From assembly GCA_050950785.1 (NCBI GenBank), contig JBMNIG010000007.1, positions 150,092 to 214,091 on the forward strand: DNA of 64,000 bases. Direction: 5' to 3'. This stretch comes from JAAYOS01 sp050950785. GTDB lineage: Bacteria > Bacillota > Clostridia > Oscillospirales > JAAYOS01. The notes below the pieces were generated by a model. It saw nothing but the letters and a program-made list of their open reading frames with translations, did not search any database and was not told where the DNA came from. A program made the translations under genes and the position numbers. Within the stretch, counting starts at the first letter, position 1, and every line of letters begins with the position of its first letter. Shown piece by piece: positions 17,599 through 26,159 of the stretch.

Positions 17599-17709
17599 GA
17601 TTGTCCTCCCTTTTTTCATAAATTATCTTCACCATGTCTATATTAGTAGATTTTGACCCTACCAACAAGTACGCACCATTTTATTAGAAGGTTTCTTTTA
17701 TGTAACCTA

Positions 17710-17748
17710 TTGATTAAATTCGTATGCAATACTATAATTTGAGTATAG
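17710..17748 (+). promoter_or_regulatory. hxlR promoter overlapped by a palindrome
   Basis: TTGATT (17710-17715), 17 bases, TATAAT (17733-17738). The inverted repeat CTATA-7-TATAG (17732-17748) covers the -10 box, as expected of an operator for the regulator encoded at 17787 or for control of the divergent nitroreductase. Confidence 0.55.
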
Positions 17749-17786
17749 GATTTATTGGTGAACCATTAGCAAATAGGTGAGTAAAT

Positions 17787-18116
17787 ATGCAGGGAAAAAA
17801 CGAATTACCCGATTGTCCGGTTGCCACAACTGTATCTCTTATAGGCGGTAAATGGAAGCTGCTTATTTTACGCAATCTTTTATATCGTCCATGGAGATTT
17901 AATGAGCTGCGGAAAGATTTAGGTGGGATCAGTCAGAAAGTTTTAACTGACAGCTTGCGAGCTATGGAAAAGGACGGAATTATAACTCGCACTGTTTATC
18001 CAGAAGTACCACCCCGTGTGGAGTATGCACTAAGTGACGTAGGTGAGTCTATGCGCCCAATTCTAAAGGCAATGGAAGACTGGGGAAACAGCTATAAAAA
18101 ATCCTTAATCCTCTGA
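17787..18116 (+). CDS. HxlR-family winged-helix regulator
   Basis: 109 residues with the HxlR layout: CPVATTVSLIGGKWKLLILRNL near the N-terminus including the conserved Cys, a winged helix (RFNELRKDLGGISQKVLTDSLRAMEKDGII), and the PPRVEYALSDVG wing. HxlR proteins sense electrophiles or redox stress and control adjacent oxidoreductases. The divergent nitroreductase is its obvious target. Ribosome binding site TAGGTGAG. Confidence 0.92.
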   Translation: MQGKNELPDCPVATTVSLIGGKWKLLILRNLLYRPWRFNELRKDLGGISQKVLTDSLRAMEKDGIITRTVYPEVPPRVEYALSDVGESMRPILKAMEDWGNSYKKSLIL

Positions 18117-18262
18117 TATAGGTGAACATGTTGCTTTGCCAACTTCTCTAAAGAGTAACTTCTTTATGTCGCTTCCTCGTTTGAGTGTTTGCAGGAGTCC
18201 CGCCTTGTTTTTGAATTTTATAAGCTTATTAAAGCCAAAAAATAACACATAGGAGATATATT

Positions 18263-19744
18263 ATGAAGAACAATCAAATTGTCCGAACCTCGCCCGAAAG
18301 TGTGGGCATACCATCAGCCTCGATAGAGTCTTTTCTTGATGGCGCAGCAAACCGTGGCATTGACCTTCACAGCCTCGTTATACTGCGGGACGGAAAAATC
18401 TGCGCCGAGGGCTGGTGGGCACCATATGCGCCCGAGCTGCTTCATCCGATGTACTCAGCAACCAAGAGCTTTACCTCAACCGCAATTGGCTTTGCAATAC
18501 AGGAAGGGCTTTTGTCACTCGACACCAAACTTGTAGATATCTTTTCAGATTGTCTGCCTGAAAACCCATCAGAAAATCTGAAAAAAGCGACCATTCATGA
18601 TTTGCTGTGCATGGGCTGCGGGCACGAAACCGAACCGGCATTAATGAATTTAGAGGGTAATTGGATAAAGAATTTCCTTGCCCATGAATTCAAGTATGAG
18701 CCGGGAACCACTTTCCAGTACAACACCGCCGGCACAAATATGCTTTGTGCGGCACTTTATCGCGTAAGCGGTCAACAGCTCTCAGAATACCTCCGTCCAA
18801 GGTTCTTTGATAAAGTTGGTATTGGTGAGTTTAAAACTACATATATGCCTGACGGAACAGAAATGGGGGGAGCAGGCTATCGCTTGCGTACCGAAGACCT
18901 GGCGCGGCTCTGTCAGTTTATCTTAAACCGCGGAATATGGAATGGCGAGCGGCTACTGAACGAAGAGTGGTTTGATAAAATTGGCACAAAACAAATCGAA
19001 ACGAAGAACGATGTTTATAAGAACCAGAGTCCTGAATGGCTATTGGGCTATAGCTATCAGTATTGGATGTGCAAGGAGCCGGGTACCTTCCGAGCCGACG
19101 GATTATTTGGGCAATTTGGTGTTATCATTCCATCAAAGAACGCAGCGGTGGTCATAACCGAGACCACAGGCAACACACAGGGGACGCTTGATCTTATTTG
19201 GGAGCATTTGTACCCCGCAATGGGAGAACCCCTGCCGGAAGACAGCTGTGCTGAAGCCGCACTGAAAGCTCGCTTGAGCAGGCTCACACTTGCACGTTTC
19301 CCCGCGGGTACCATCAAAGGTGATTCCAAGTACAATAAGACGTACAAATCCGCCGGTGGTGGTTCGCTAGGTCTAAGAGACCTTGCAGGATTTATGAGAT
19401 TTGGCACCAAACCATCCGATTTGAAGTCGATAGGATTTAAGTTCGGCGGTGATATTGCGGAGATAACGATAGATGAGGGTGAAGGCGAAGCTGTTTTGTC
19501 CGTGCAACTTGGTATGGACTACTCGGAAAATACTTACTTCGGAGAAAAGTATTTCTGCAGAGGGCACTGGCGCTCACCGATCCACTTTGAGATGGAGGTC
19601 CACGCTCCTGAGGCTGGTCAGGGTATGATGATAAACTTCGTATTTGATGATGAGGGCGTCTCTGTTCGTCCTGAACGCATACTCACTATGATGCGCTTCC
19701 CTGGGATGCCGCCAATAACCGACCCGACATTCAGGATGGAATAA
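18263..19744 (+). CDS. serine hydrolase, class C beta-lactamase-like
   Basis: 493 residues. The penicillin-binding-protein/class C fold is seen from the SxxK motif SATK (Ser65, Lys68), the YxN motif YNTAGTN (about 153-159), and a C-terminal lactamase-like region with GLFGQFGVIIP in place of KTG. There is an extra C-terminal domain of about 150 residues. No signal peptide, so it is a cytoplasmic esterase, peptidase or amidase rather than a secreted resistance lactamase. AGGAGA precedes the ATG. It stands alone. Confidence 0.85.
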   Translation: MKNNQIVRTSPESVGIPSASIESFLDGAANRGIDLHSLVILRDGKICAEGWWAPYAPELLHPMYSATKSFTSTAIGFAIQEGLLSLDTKLVDIFSDCLPENPSENLKKATIHDLLCMGCGHETEPALMNLEGNWIKNFLAHEFKYEPGTTFQYNTAGTNMLCAALYRVSGQQLSEYLRPRFFDKVGIGEFKTTYMPDGTEMGGAGYRLRTEDLARLCQFILNRGIWNGERLLNEEWFDKIGTKQIETKNDVYKNQSPEWLLGYSYQYWMCKEPGTFRADGLFGQFGVIIPSKNAAVVITETTGNTQGTLDLIWEHLYPAMGEPLPEDSCAEAALKARLSRLTLARFPAGTIKGDSKYNKTYKSAGGGSLGLRDLAGFMRFGTKPSDLKSIGFKFGGDIAEITIDEGEGEAVLSVQLGMDYSENTYFGEKYFCRGHWRSPIHFEMEVHAPEAGQGMMINFVFDDEGVSVRPERILTMMRFPGMPPITDPTFRME

Positions 19745-19902
19745 CAAGATTATGCACTAACCTCTATTATCCTGAACGCGTATCCCACAGGCGAATTTTG
19801 CTTATGGGGACAACATCCAAAAGGTTTGACTGCTAGGTCTCACTGTTGCATTTATAATAACGAATGTTCAGATATAACCAGCATGTTTTAAACTATAAAT
19901 GA

Positions 19903-19939
19903 GAGCCCACTTCTTGTACGTAGACAAAGAAGTGGGCTC
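19903..19939. terminator. terminator downstream of the ANT(6)-like gene
   Basis: Perfect 13-bp stem GAGCCCACTTCTT / AAGAAGTGGGCTC around an 11-base loop, placed just after the minus-strand aadE-like stop codon and also downstream of the serine hydrolase. Confidence 0.8.
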
Positions 19940-19943
19940 AAAA

Positions 19944-20792
19944 TCATTGCATGGACGAACGAACCATCCTTAAATATTCTCGAATACCGGCTTCTTCGTC
20001 GTGACGGTATGTGAAGCCAAAGTGATCTGCTACCGCTACTGCAAGAGTGTGGAACAAGTCACACATCACATCGACCGATGCCCAGATGTCGGTATAGTCA
20101 CTGCCCGAATAAGTGGCGGCGTATTGATCGTACAATTCAGGTGAGAGATATTTTTTGAAATACTTCCCGTTCTTGCCTGTAGATATGTCAAATCCGTATT
20201 GTGTGCCGAGATAATAATTGATCATATCATGAAGTTCAGACCGAACCACATCATTGAGCATATGCATTACATAAGGTAACTCATCCCGCGCAATTCCTTT
20301 TGCGACATTGTTTAGACACCACCAGAAATTATTGCAGCATGAGTAATAGAAAAGTGGGGAGGGAGGCTTGATATGCCAGTGTTTATCGCTTGGGGCAGGC
20401 AAAGCTGGCAAAAACCCATGACCATTGTCTTTATCCAGCAGAACTACTGCAGGCTCCCCGTCATCAATGTACTTTGTAAACTCAAAAGAGAGGTCAATGC
20501 GAACTCCATCAGGATAAATCATCATATAGTTAAAATGACCGTCTCCGTCCGGATAACGCATAGCTTCCGGCATCTGCATAATCAGAGGCTTGCCGAAGCC
20601 TTCATCAACCCATGCAGGATTATTATAAAATGGTGCAATGTCTTCAACAAAATAGGTGATGTCGTAATCCTGGTAGATGTCCTTCGGTGCGGATGGGTTC
20701 GCCCGCGAACCGACCAGCAGTACAGCACGAATTCGTTCGTCGGCTCGAGCCACCCCTAAAATCAGGTTCATAATTTCCTGTTCATCTCGCAT
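19944..20792 (-). CDS. aminoglycoside 6-adenylyltransferase family protein (ANT(6)-like)
   Basis: 282 residues. The nucleotidyltransferase signature reads LLVGSRANPSAPKDIYQDYD (about 25-44), followed by RIDLSFEF with the third metal-binding Asp. The helical C-terminal half (NNFWWCLNNVAKGIARDELPY, YLGTQYGFDISTGKNGKYF) matches AadE-type streptomycin enzymes. It may adenylylate streptomycin, but chromosomal members of this family often have unknown substrates, so resistance should not be assumed. GGGAG precedes the ATG. No mobile-element gene abuts it. Confidence 0.85.
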   Translation of the reverse strand: MRDEQEIMNLILGVARADERIRAVLLVGSRANPSAPKDIYQDYDITYFVEDIAPFYNNPAWVDEGFGKPLIMQMPEAMRYPDGDGHFNYMMIYPDGVRIDLSFEFTKYIDDGEPAVVLLDKDNGHGFLPALPAPSDKHWHIKPPSPLFYYSCCNNFWWCLNNVAKGIARDELPYVMHMLNDVVRSELHDMINYYLGTQYGFDISTGKNGKYFKKYLSPELYDQYAATYSGSDYTDIWASVDVMCDLFHTLAVAVADHFGFTYRHDEEAGIREYLRMVRSSMQ

Positions 20793-20929
20793 ACTTTCTA
20801 CTCCCTTATACCGATATCTAAAATTTTTTAGACTCCATGTCCACTTAAGATGATTTTCACTTTTATTATATAGGAGACATAATGGTATAACAATCCATGA
20901 TTAATATGGAGAGGTAATCTCCCAAAACA

Positions 20930-20968
20930 AAAGACAAAGGAGTTAATGTCGTCTCCCTTGTCTTTTTT
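20930..20968 (-). terminator. terminator between rsgA and the ANT(6)-like gene
   Basis: 13-bp stem AAAGACAAAGGAG / CTCCCTTGTCTTT with one wobble pair, and a 10-base loop. A/T tracts border both sides, so it could work on either strand; it sits downstream of rsgA. Confidence 0.75.
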
Positions 20969-21025
20969 CGTTTTATAGGTTTGAATTGCTCATGTTAAGA
21001 CATTTAGGATTGCTTAAGTACCTGT

Positions 21026-22126
21026 TTACGATGAATATTCATCAAAAAAACTCCCTTTTTTCATTTGCTTACTCCATTTGGAGATCGACTTGTGCCGTGC
21101 TTTTTTCTCTTTAAGATAACCAGTTTTGTCGTCCACAAATCTATTTTCCTGCTTCTGAGCCAAGTAGTACTCCCAACGCTCTCGGGATAAAGCACCATCG
21201 TTGAGCGCCGCAAGGACCGCGCATCCCGGCTCGGTTTTATGACGGCAGTCGGTAAATCGGCATTCTGTGAATAACTCCTCTACATCTGAAAATTCCGTGC
21301 TGATTCCTTCGTCTGCGTGAAATAACCCCAGTTCACGCATCCCCGGTGTATCTATAACCATTGCACCGGATGGCAGCATGAAAAGTTGACGATGGGTTGT
21401 GGTGTGGCGACCTCTGCTGTCACCCTCCCGGATGGAACTTACAGCCATTACTTCCTGTTTCATCAAAGCATTTAGCAATGACGATTTGCCCACACCGGAC
21501 ATTCCAAGAAAAACTATTGTTTTTCTTGGCTGTAAATAGCTTTCCAACTCATCAAGTCCGAAACCCGTGTGACTGGAAACTGCATGTACAGGTACATGTG
21601 GTGCAGCTTTTCGGATATCAGCCACGTATTGATTAGAATCTGATTGCAAATCAGCTTTAGTCAATATCACAACGGGCTGTGCACCGCTTTGCCTTGCCAT
21701 CGTTAAATAACGCATGACGCGACTTACGTTGAAATCGCGATTCAAGGAAGTCAGAATAAATACGTAGTCAAAATTCGCCGCAATGGTCTGTTGCAGAACT
21801 GTCTTGACAAATCCTGCCGCATGCCCTGAAAAGTCACTACGTACAAACATAGACTTTCGAGGAAGCGTTCTAATAATTATGCTATCTCCGCTCTGATTTA
21901 AGCTTATCAGCACAAAATCTCCTGTTGTAGGAAAACTCTCTCTGCCATCGGTGTAATAAACACTGGATTTCAATCTTCCAAAAATGGTTCCGTATTCGCA
22001 TATTAGTTCATAGCGGTCCTTGTGAACGGCTGTAACTCTTGCAGGAATAACAGATGCATCGTATTGCGTCATGTCGAGAGAGTAAAGCATAGTCTCGAAA
22101 AACCCGTAGTCTTCTAATAATATCAA
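21026..22126 (-). CDS. rsgA: ribosome small-subunit-dependent GTPase A (accessory RsgA)
   Basis: About 366 residues from a TTG start 8 bases after GGAGGG; the longer frame upstream has no ribosome binding site. It has an OB-fold N-terminus, then the circularly permuted GTPase with G4 TKAD, G1 GMSGVGKSSL and G3 DTPGMREL, and the zinc motif built from CRFTDCRHKTEPGCAV, ending in a basic tail. RsgA matures the 30S subunit. This protein is longer than the usual housekeeping Firmicute RsgA and sits behind a leader peptide and two terminators, suggesting a ribosome-stress-inducible extra copy. That role is inference. Confidence 0.9.
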   Translation of the reverse strand: MILLEDYGFFETMLYSLDMTQYDASVIPARVTAVHKDRYELICEYGTIFGRLKSSVYYTDGRESFPTTGDFVLISLNQSGDSIIIRTLPRKSMFVRSDFSGHAAGFVKTVLQQTIAANFDYVFILTSLNRDFNVSRVMRYLTMARQSGAQPVVILTKADLQSDSNQYVADIRKAAPHVPVHAVSSHTGFGLDELESYLQPRKTIVFLGMSGVGKSSLLNALMKQEVMAVSSIREGDSRGRHTTTHRQLFMLPSGAMVIDTPGMRELGLFHADEGISTEFSDVEELFTECRFTDCRHKTEPGCAVLAALNDGALSRERWEYYLAQKQENRFVDDKTGYLKEKKARHKSISKWSKQMKKGSFFDEYSS

Positions 22127-22228
22127 TTTTTGTTCCCTCCAAAACAATATGGTGCTCTTGGTATACACAATAATGTGTTAAGAGTGGGTTTATATAATCG
22201 TTTCGCCTATTCAAATGTTTTTGGGCGC

Positions 22229-22273
22229 AAAAATGCCGCAGCCAGCAGCCATCGATAGCTGCAAACTGCGGTG
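22229..22273 (-). terminator. terminator 2 in the rsgA leader
   Basis: On the minus strand CCGCAG / CTGCGG enclose an inner GCAGC / GCTGC stem with loop TATCGATG, followed by CATTTTT. It lies about 100 bases before the TTG start of rsgA, so transcription must read through it. Confidence 0.7.
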
Positions 22274-22300
22274 CGTCTCAGGTAATGCAAGCGATGAAAT

Positions 22301-22324
22301 AAAAACACGAGCATACCCGCTCGT
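22301..22324 (-). terminator. terminator 1 in the rsgA leader
   Basis: ACGAGC / GCTCGT stem with a 6-base loop, followed on the minus strand by GTTTTTATTT. It lies about 100 bases after the leader-peptide stop codon. Confidence 0.65.
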
Positions 22325-22424
22325 ATACCCGTACAAGTTTACAGTATTCACGAAAGGTTGCTTGAAACGGCATAGCGATAAATGGTGGTTGCACCTTACC
22401 TATCACTTTGCCCAATATTCAGTT

Positions 22425-22457
22425 TTAGACGAAAGACACCTCATGGATCCTTGTCAT
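22425..22457 (-). CDS. rsgA leader peptide, 10 residues
   Basis: AAAGGAG lies 8-9 bases before an ATG that opens the peptide MTRIHEVSFV and a TAA stop. It is the first translatable frame after a near-consensus promoter, about 330 bases ahead of rsgA with two terminators in between. This is the architecture of antibiotic-responsive ribosome-stalling leaders in Gram-positive bacteria. I do not recognise the exact peptide. It is too short to be a functional enzyme. Confidence 0.55.
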   Translation of the reverse strand: MTRIHEVSFV

Positions 22458-22521
22458 TAGAAACAACTCCTTTCGTTTCTGTAAAGTAAAAAATGTATGT
22501 CGCGAAGACATCGCCTCGTTT

Positions 22522-22550
22522 AGTATACCATCTAGTTCCAGGAAAATCAA
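22522..22550 (-). promoter_or_regulatory. sigma-A promoter of the rsgA leader
   Basis: TTGATT (22545-22550), 17 bases, TATACT (22522-22527) on the minus strand. The transcript would begin near 22515 with a small ATGTC/GACAT hairpin and about 390 bases of leader before rsgA. Confidence 0.65.
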
Positions 22551-22566
22551 TATTAGAGTATAATTT

Positions 22567-24249
22567 GTATGTGTCAAGTAATCGTTGGGAAATATTTCTG
22601 AGTTAGAAAATTAGCATCAAATCAAGATAAGACTTATTTTTAGGATTGCAAAGCATCACCGTATCATACCGGTGCGCTAGTACTTGTATGAGCATAGTTC
22701 TTAGGAGCCGAAACGTATGTTGCTTAAGGCTCTCATTCCTAGAAGAGATTTGCTCCACTTCATGTTAGGGATTTCTGCGCGCTTGAAGCCATTGTATCCT
22801 TTGCCAACGGCCTGCTGCGTCTTAGCGGAGCTAAATCCGGTTATTGCATGAAGAGATGTGGTTGGGATTACTTCGCCTATCACAGAGAGTGTACGTTTTA
22901 GACGACCTGTTTGCTTCAGACAGATCAAGGCAGCCAGATGATTGGCTCCATCAATGCTCCAGGAGGCACGTCTGCCCTTCATTCTGTTACCAACCATAGT
23001 AAATATATTGCTCTCCATAGCACCTAAAGGTGCACGCTGTAGGCCAGGATTTACGTCAGGTATCTCAAGTCCTCTCTCGTGGTACGGAATAAGAGCATCC
23101 TTGTTGTTGCTAAAATAGCTTAGTAGAGCTTTTCTTCTTTTTTGCTCTGTTTCATCAACTGTGCTATTTATTGAGGCTTCAATTACATCCAATAGATCAT
23201 CAATCCTCTTGTTAAGAAGGAGATCCATCATAAGGCTACAAAGATCAGGGTCATTTACGTACTCTCGAATCGCTTTGTTCCGGTGAAAGATATCTAACTG
23301 GTACACTGTGTCCGCCCCCTTTTGTCCCTTTATCCACTTAGCTCCATCTCCATTGAGTATGCGCATTTCAATTTCATCTACGTTGTAAACAGAGGCTATA
23401 TGCCCTTCCTTGCGTTCAACAAACTCCGAAGCGCTTTCAAAACTTGCACAGGCAACCTTATCAGATAGGTTTCGGCGGCCACCGGCCGTCTCGCTGATAC
23501 CGGTGTAAGCAATTGCAACCTTCATTTCTTTGGATTTGCCGTGCTCTTTACGGGCTTTCCCCTGCAGCGATAGCCACACACCATCTTGTTCTTCGAATAA
23601 CACCTTGCTTTCAAGTTGGCCTGTGCCTTTATTCTGCACAGCCTTTTCTGCAAGTTGCTCTTCATATCCCAGAACCCGACTTCCAACTGCCTGTGTAACA
23701 GACCAAGCTGTTGTATGGGATATCTTTAGACCGCTTGTCTCACTTATCTTCTCTGCCACTTCACGATAATCACTTTCGCACGCTGCAGTTGCTATAAGGC
23801 TTGACACAAGCTCACTCATTTTTCCCGGTGCATCAATTCCTAAAGCATTATCAAGAAGGTATGTGTACTCTTTTCCTCCGCTTTCATCACGTGTCCAGTA
23901 CACTCTCCGGCTATATTCAACCTCTCCCATGATTGTCTTGAGGCTTGTCTTACGTTGCCCCTCACTCTTGTATTCCTTGACATCTCTTTGGCTAAATATC
24001 TGCTCATCTAGCTCTGTCAGTATCTCAGCCATTTGTGCACGGCCTATCGCCATACACATATCGTAAATATTTCTTTCAATTTTTTGTAAATCTACCTTGA
24101 ATTCTTTCCCGTTCTCGGTTAGAATCATAGTTGCATACACCACCTGTCTGATTTTTTCTTCAAACTAATCTTAACAAGGTTTGTATGCAAAGGGAAGGGC
24201 TTTTTTAGCTTTTCCCTTTTCTTTTTCCCAATGATTATTTTACACTAAG
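22567..24249 (-). mobile_element. ISLre2-family insertion sequence with 9-bp target duplication
   Basis: The 1683-bp element has imperfect inverted ends. Reading inward from base 5, the left gives GTGTCAAGTAATCGTTGGG and the right GTGTAAAATAATCATTGGG (three mismatches), and both continue AAA. Exact 9-bp direct repeats GTATAATTT flank it at 22558-22566 and 24250-24258. One intact transposase gene fills it. A 9-bp duplication is the known habit of the ISLre2 family. It landed just upstream of the rsgA leader promoter. Confidence 0.9.
22701..24128 (-). CDS. ISLre2-family transposase (UPF0236)
   Basis: 475 residues from the ATG at 24128, preceded by AGGTGGTG; a GTG five codons earlier is an alternative. 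It shows family features: the N-terminal MGEVEYSRRVYW, HTTAWSVTQAVG, the acidic EEQDGVWLSLQG and AIAYTG with presumed catalytic acids, NGDGAKWIKG, YQLDIFHRNKAIREYV and the C-terminal MKGRRASWSIDGANHLAALI. It moves the surrounding element. The frame is complete. Confidence 0.92.
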   Translation of the reverse strand: MILTENGKEFKVDLQKIERNIYDMCMAIGRAQMAEILTELDEQIFSQRDVKEYKSEGQRKTSLKTIMGEVEYSRRVYWTRDESGGKEYTYLLDNALGIDAPGKMSELVSSLIATAACESDYREVAEKISETSGLKISHTTAWSVTQAVGSRVLGYEEQLAEKAVQNKGTGQLESKVLFEEQDGVWLSLQGKARKEHGKSKEMKVAIAYTGISETAGGRRNLSDKVACASFESASEFVERKEGHIASVYNVDEIEMRILNGDGAKWIKGQKGADTVYQLDIFHRNKAIREYVNDPDLCSLMMDLLLNKRIDDLLDVIEASINSTVDETEQKRRKALLSYFSNNKDALIPYHERGLEIPDVNPGLQRAPLGAMESNIFTMVGNRMKGRRASWSIDGANHLAALICLKQTGRLKRTLSVIGEVIPTTSLHAITGFSSAKTQQAVGKGYNGFKRAEIPNMKWSKSLLGMRALSNIRFGS

Positions 24250-24407
24250 GTATAATTTATTGCCAAATCTTTTGTTTTATACTTCCATTAAATATGTTAT
24301 AATTTAGAAATATTGATGCGGATTGATGTGGAAGTCAAAATACATCTGAGTTTATCAGTTTTACACATGGTGATAGCACTTCAACTCTAAAGAGAGCCGG
24401 CAGTATC

Positions 24408-24542
24408 ATGCTGATAACAAAGGATATGCATATAGATACCATCAGCAGGTTTGATGGAACTATTGATGATTATATGAAAGAAATCAAAGATAAGCATTAC
24501 TATATCGAGGTTCAACTCTGGAACAATGACTGCAACATTTAG
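24408..24542 (+). pseudogene. unrecognised small reading frame beside the ISLre2 element
   Basis: A 44-codon frame from ATG 24408 is open upstream to about 24327 without a start or ribosome binding site. The product is acidic with alternating aromatic residues (FDGTIDDYMKEIKDKHYYIEV) and no known motif. It looks like the 3' end of a gene whose beginning is lost near the element. It may be non-coding. Confidence 0.3.
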
Positions 24543-24597
24543 CCAAGAACAAGAAACAAGATAATGGCACCAAATAAAATAGGATGGAGATGATCGC

Positions 24598-25038
24598 TTG
24601 AAAACCGTAATTATTTATTACACCTTTGGAGGGTCCACAAAGAAAGAGGCGCAACGCCTCAGTGAAAATCTAGGTGCACCTTTGTTTCGTGTAGAGGAAG
24701 CCCGACGTCGCAGTCTGTTGACTTCTTTTATACCCGGTATTTTACAGGCGATAAAGCGCAAAACTGTACCTATCAAACCGTTGAATGTCGATTTGAATGA
24801 TTATGACCGAATCATTATAGGCTGCCCGGTCTGGGCGGGCCATCCGGCGCCTGCCTTCAACTCCATCATTGAACTGCTCCCCACAGAAAAAGAAGTGGAA
24901 CTTTTCTTTTGCTCCGCCGGCGGCGAAGCCCCTGAGAGTGAACAAGAAACCAAGGAGCTTATAGCAAAGAAAGGCTGCACCCTTGTTTCTTATCGTGACG
25001 TCAAAACCGACGCTGCACCGGCGAAAATGAAAGAATGA
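24598..25038 (+). CDS. flavodoxin-family protein
   Basis: 146 residues from a TTG start 8-9 bases after AGGATGGAG. The FMN phosphate-binding loop is recognisable in YYTFGGSTKKEAQRL (about 7-21), the central strand in YDRIIIGCPVWAGHPAP and the flavin-contact loop in FFCSAGGEA. It is a one-domain electron carrier or flavin reductase partner. Next come MazG-like and HD-hydrolase genes on the same strand with short gaps, so the three are probably co-transcribed. Confidence 0.85.
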   Translation: MKTVIIYYTFGGSTKKEAQRLSENLGAPLFRVEEARRRSLLTSFIPGILQAIKRKTVPIKPLNVDLNDYDRIIIGCPVWAGHPAPAFNSIIELLPTEKEVELFFCSAGGEAPESEQETKELIAKKGCTLVSYRDVKTDAAPAKMKE

Positions 25039-25077
25039 AAGCTACTATTTTCAGCTGGCTGAAGGAGAATATTGAAA

Positions 25078-25413
25078 ATGACCGATAGGACAACCACCGT
25101 TGCACAACTCAAAAAACATATAGAGGATTTTTCCTACTCGCGGGGCTGGCGTAAAGACCAAAACGCCAAAAACCTTGTTATGGCACTGACCGTTGAAACA
25201 GCCGAGCTTGCAGAAATCTTTATGTGGCTGCATTCAGACGACGCCGACAGCATAAAAGAAAACGCTGAGGAGTTTGAGCATTTGCAGGATGAACTTGCCG
25301 ATATTTTTTGGTATATATGCCGCTTGTGCGAACATTATGATATAGATTTAGCAAAGGCAGTCGAAAAGAAGACGGTTAAGAACGCAATGAAATACCCGGG
25401 TGTAAAAAAGTAA
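25078..25413 (+). CDS. MazG-like nucleotide pyrophosphohydrolase
   Basis: 111 residues from the ATG at 25078, 10 bases after GGAG (a TTG two codons earlier is too close). The all-alpha NTP pyrophosphatase motif appears as ETAELAEIFMW (about 41-51) and DELADIFWYICRL (about 70-82), with paired acidic residues for Mg2+. Members hydrolyse dCTP or other (d)NTPs to NMP and pyrophosphate, cleaning the nucleotide pool. A broken paralogue lies at 52484. Confidence 0.88.
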   Translation: MTDRTTTVAQLKKHIEDFSYSRGWRKDQNAKNLVMALTVETAELAEIFMWLHSDDADSIKENAEEFEHLQDELADIFWYICRLCEHYDIDLAKAVEKKTVKNAMKYPGVKK

Positions 25414-25454
25414 ATCGATCAAATGAATATTATATAGAAATGAAAGGTGATAGA

Positions 25455-26009
25455 ATGATACCAACTCCTACACAAGCACGAGAAATCCTGGAAAAGTACA
25501 ACAAGGAACCGTTCCACTTGCTTCATGGTGAAACGGTATCAGAAGTAATGGGATGGTTTGCTCAGAAATACGATCTAGAAAACATCGACTATTGGCGTAC
25601 TGTCGGTATGCTTCATGATATTGACTTTGGGCTTTATCCTGAACAGCACTGTGTCAAAGGCATTGAGCTAATGAGAGATGAAGGAATCGATGAGAGTATC
25701 ATCCGCTCTGCCCTAAGTCACGGATGGGGCATGACTGAAACGCCATATGAACCGGAAAGTATTATGGAAAAACTGCTTTTTGCCGTTGATGAGTTGACCG
25801 GGTTGATTGGTGCCGCAGCTTTGATGCGTCCGAGCAAAAGTGTATCCGATATGAAACTTTCCAGCCTGAAAAAGAAATTTAAAGATAAGAAATTCGCTGC
25901 CGGCTGTTCTCGGGAGACTATTGCCAAGGGAGCAGAAATGCTTGGCTGGGAGCTTGATGAGCTTTTAGAGCAGACTTTGCAAGCAATGCAAGCGACAGAA
26001 AAGCGTTAA
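25455..26009 (+). CDS. HD-domain phosphohydrolase
   Basis: 184 residues from the ATG at 25455, 5 bases after AAAGGTG; an ATG 15 bases earlier is possible. The metal-binding HD motif is MLHDIDFG (about 52-59), preceded by FHLLHGETVSEVM and followed by ALSHGWGM and VDELTGLIG. It is a metal-dependent hydrolase, likely on nucleotides. Its place after the MazG-like gene supports a nucleotide-related task. A C-terminal fragment of a close paralogue persists at 55199-55333. Confidence 0.85.
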   Translation: MIPTPTQAREILEKYNKEPFHLLHGETVSEVMGWFAQKYDLENIDYWRTVGMLHDIDFGLYPEQHCVKGIELMRDEGIDESIIRSALSHGWGMTETPYEPESIMEKLLFAVDELTGLIGAAALMRPSKSVSDMKLSSLKKKFKDKKFAAGCSRETIAKGAEMLGWELDELLEQTLQAMQATEKR

Positions 26010-26100
26010 TAATAGCGTTAATAATTGCGTCTACCACCATTAGCATCTACTATTTCATCGGGTCGAGGGGAATAATGCATATCGAGTATTATCGCGAAGC

Positions 26101-26144
26101 GTGTTATACTACTAATAATAATGAACTTAGTAGTACATAACACA
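26101..26144 (+). promoter_or_regulatory. inverted repeat before the alcohol dehydrogenase gene
   Basis: GTGTTATACTACTAA (26101-26115 region) and TTAGTAGTACATAACAC face each other across about 11 bases, an interrupted 15-bp dyad. It contains TTATACT, a -10-like box, and ends shortly before the ribosome binding site. It is a good candidate operator for a regulator encoded elsewhere, or a stem-loop in the leader. Confidence 0.5.
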
Positions 26145-26159
26145 CTAGAGGTGAACATT

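Noticed and set aside
19944..20792. resistance gene island around the ANT(6)-like gene
   Set aside because: No integrase, transposase or other resistance gene adjoins it, and its own terminators look chromosomal; the nearest insertion sequence is about 1.8 kb away beyond rsgA.
22287..22382. 31-codon frame in the rsgA leader starting MPFQATFREY
   Set aside because: No ribosome binding site and it reads through terminator 1; probably chance.
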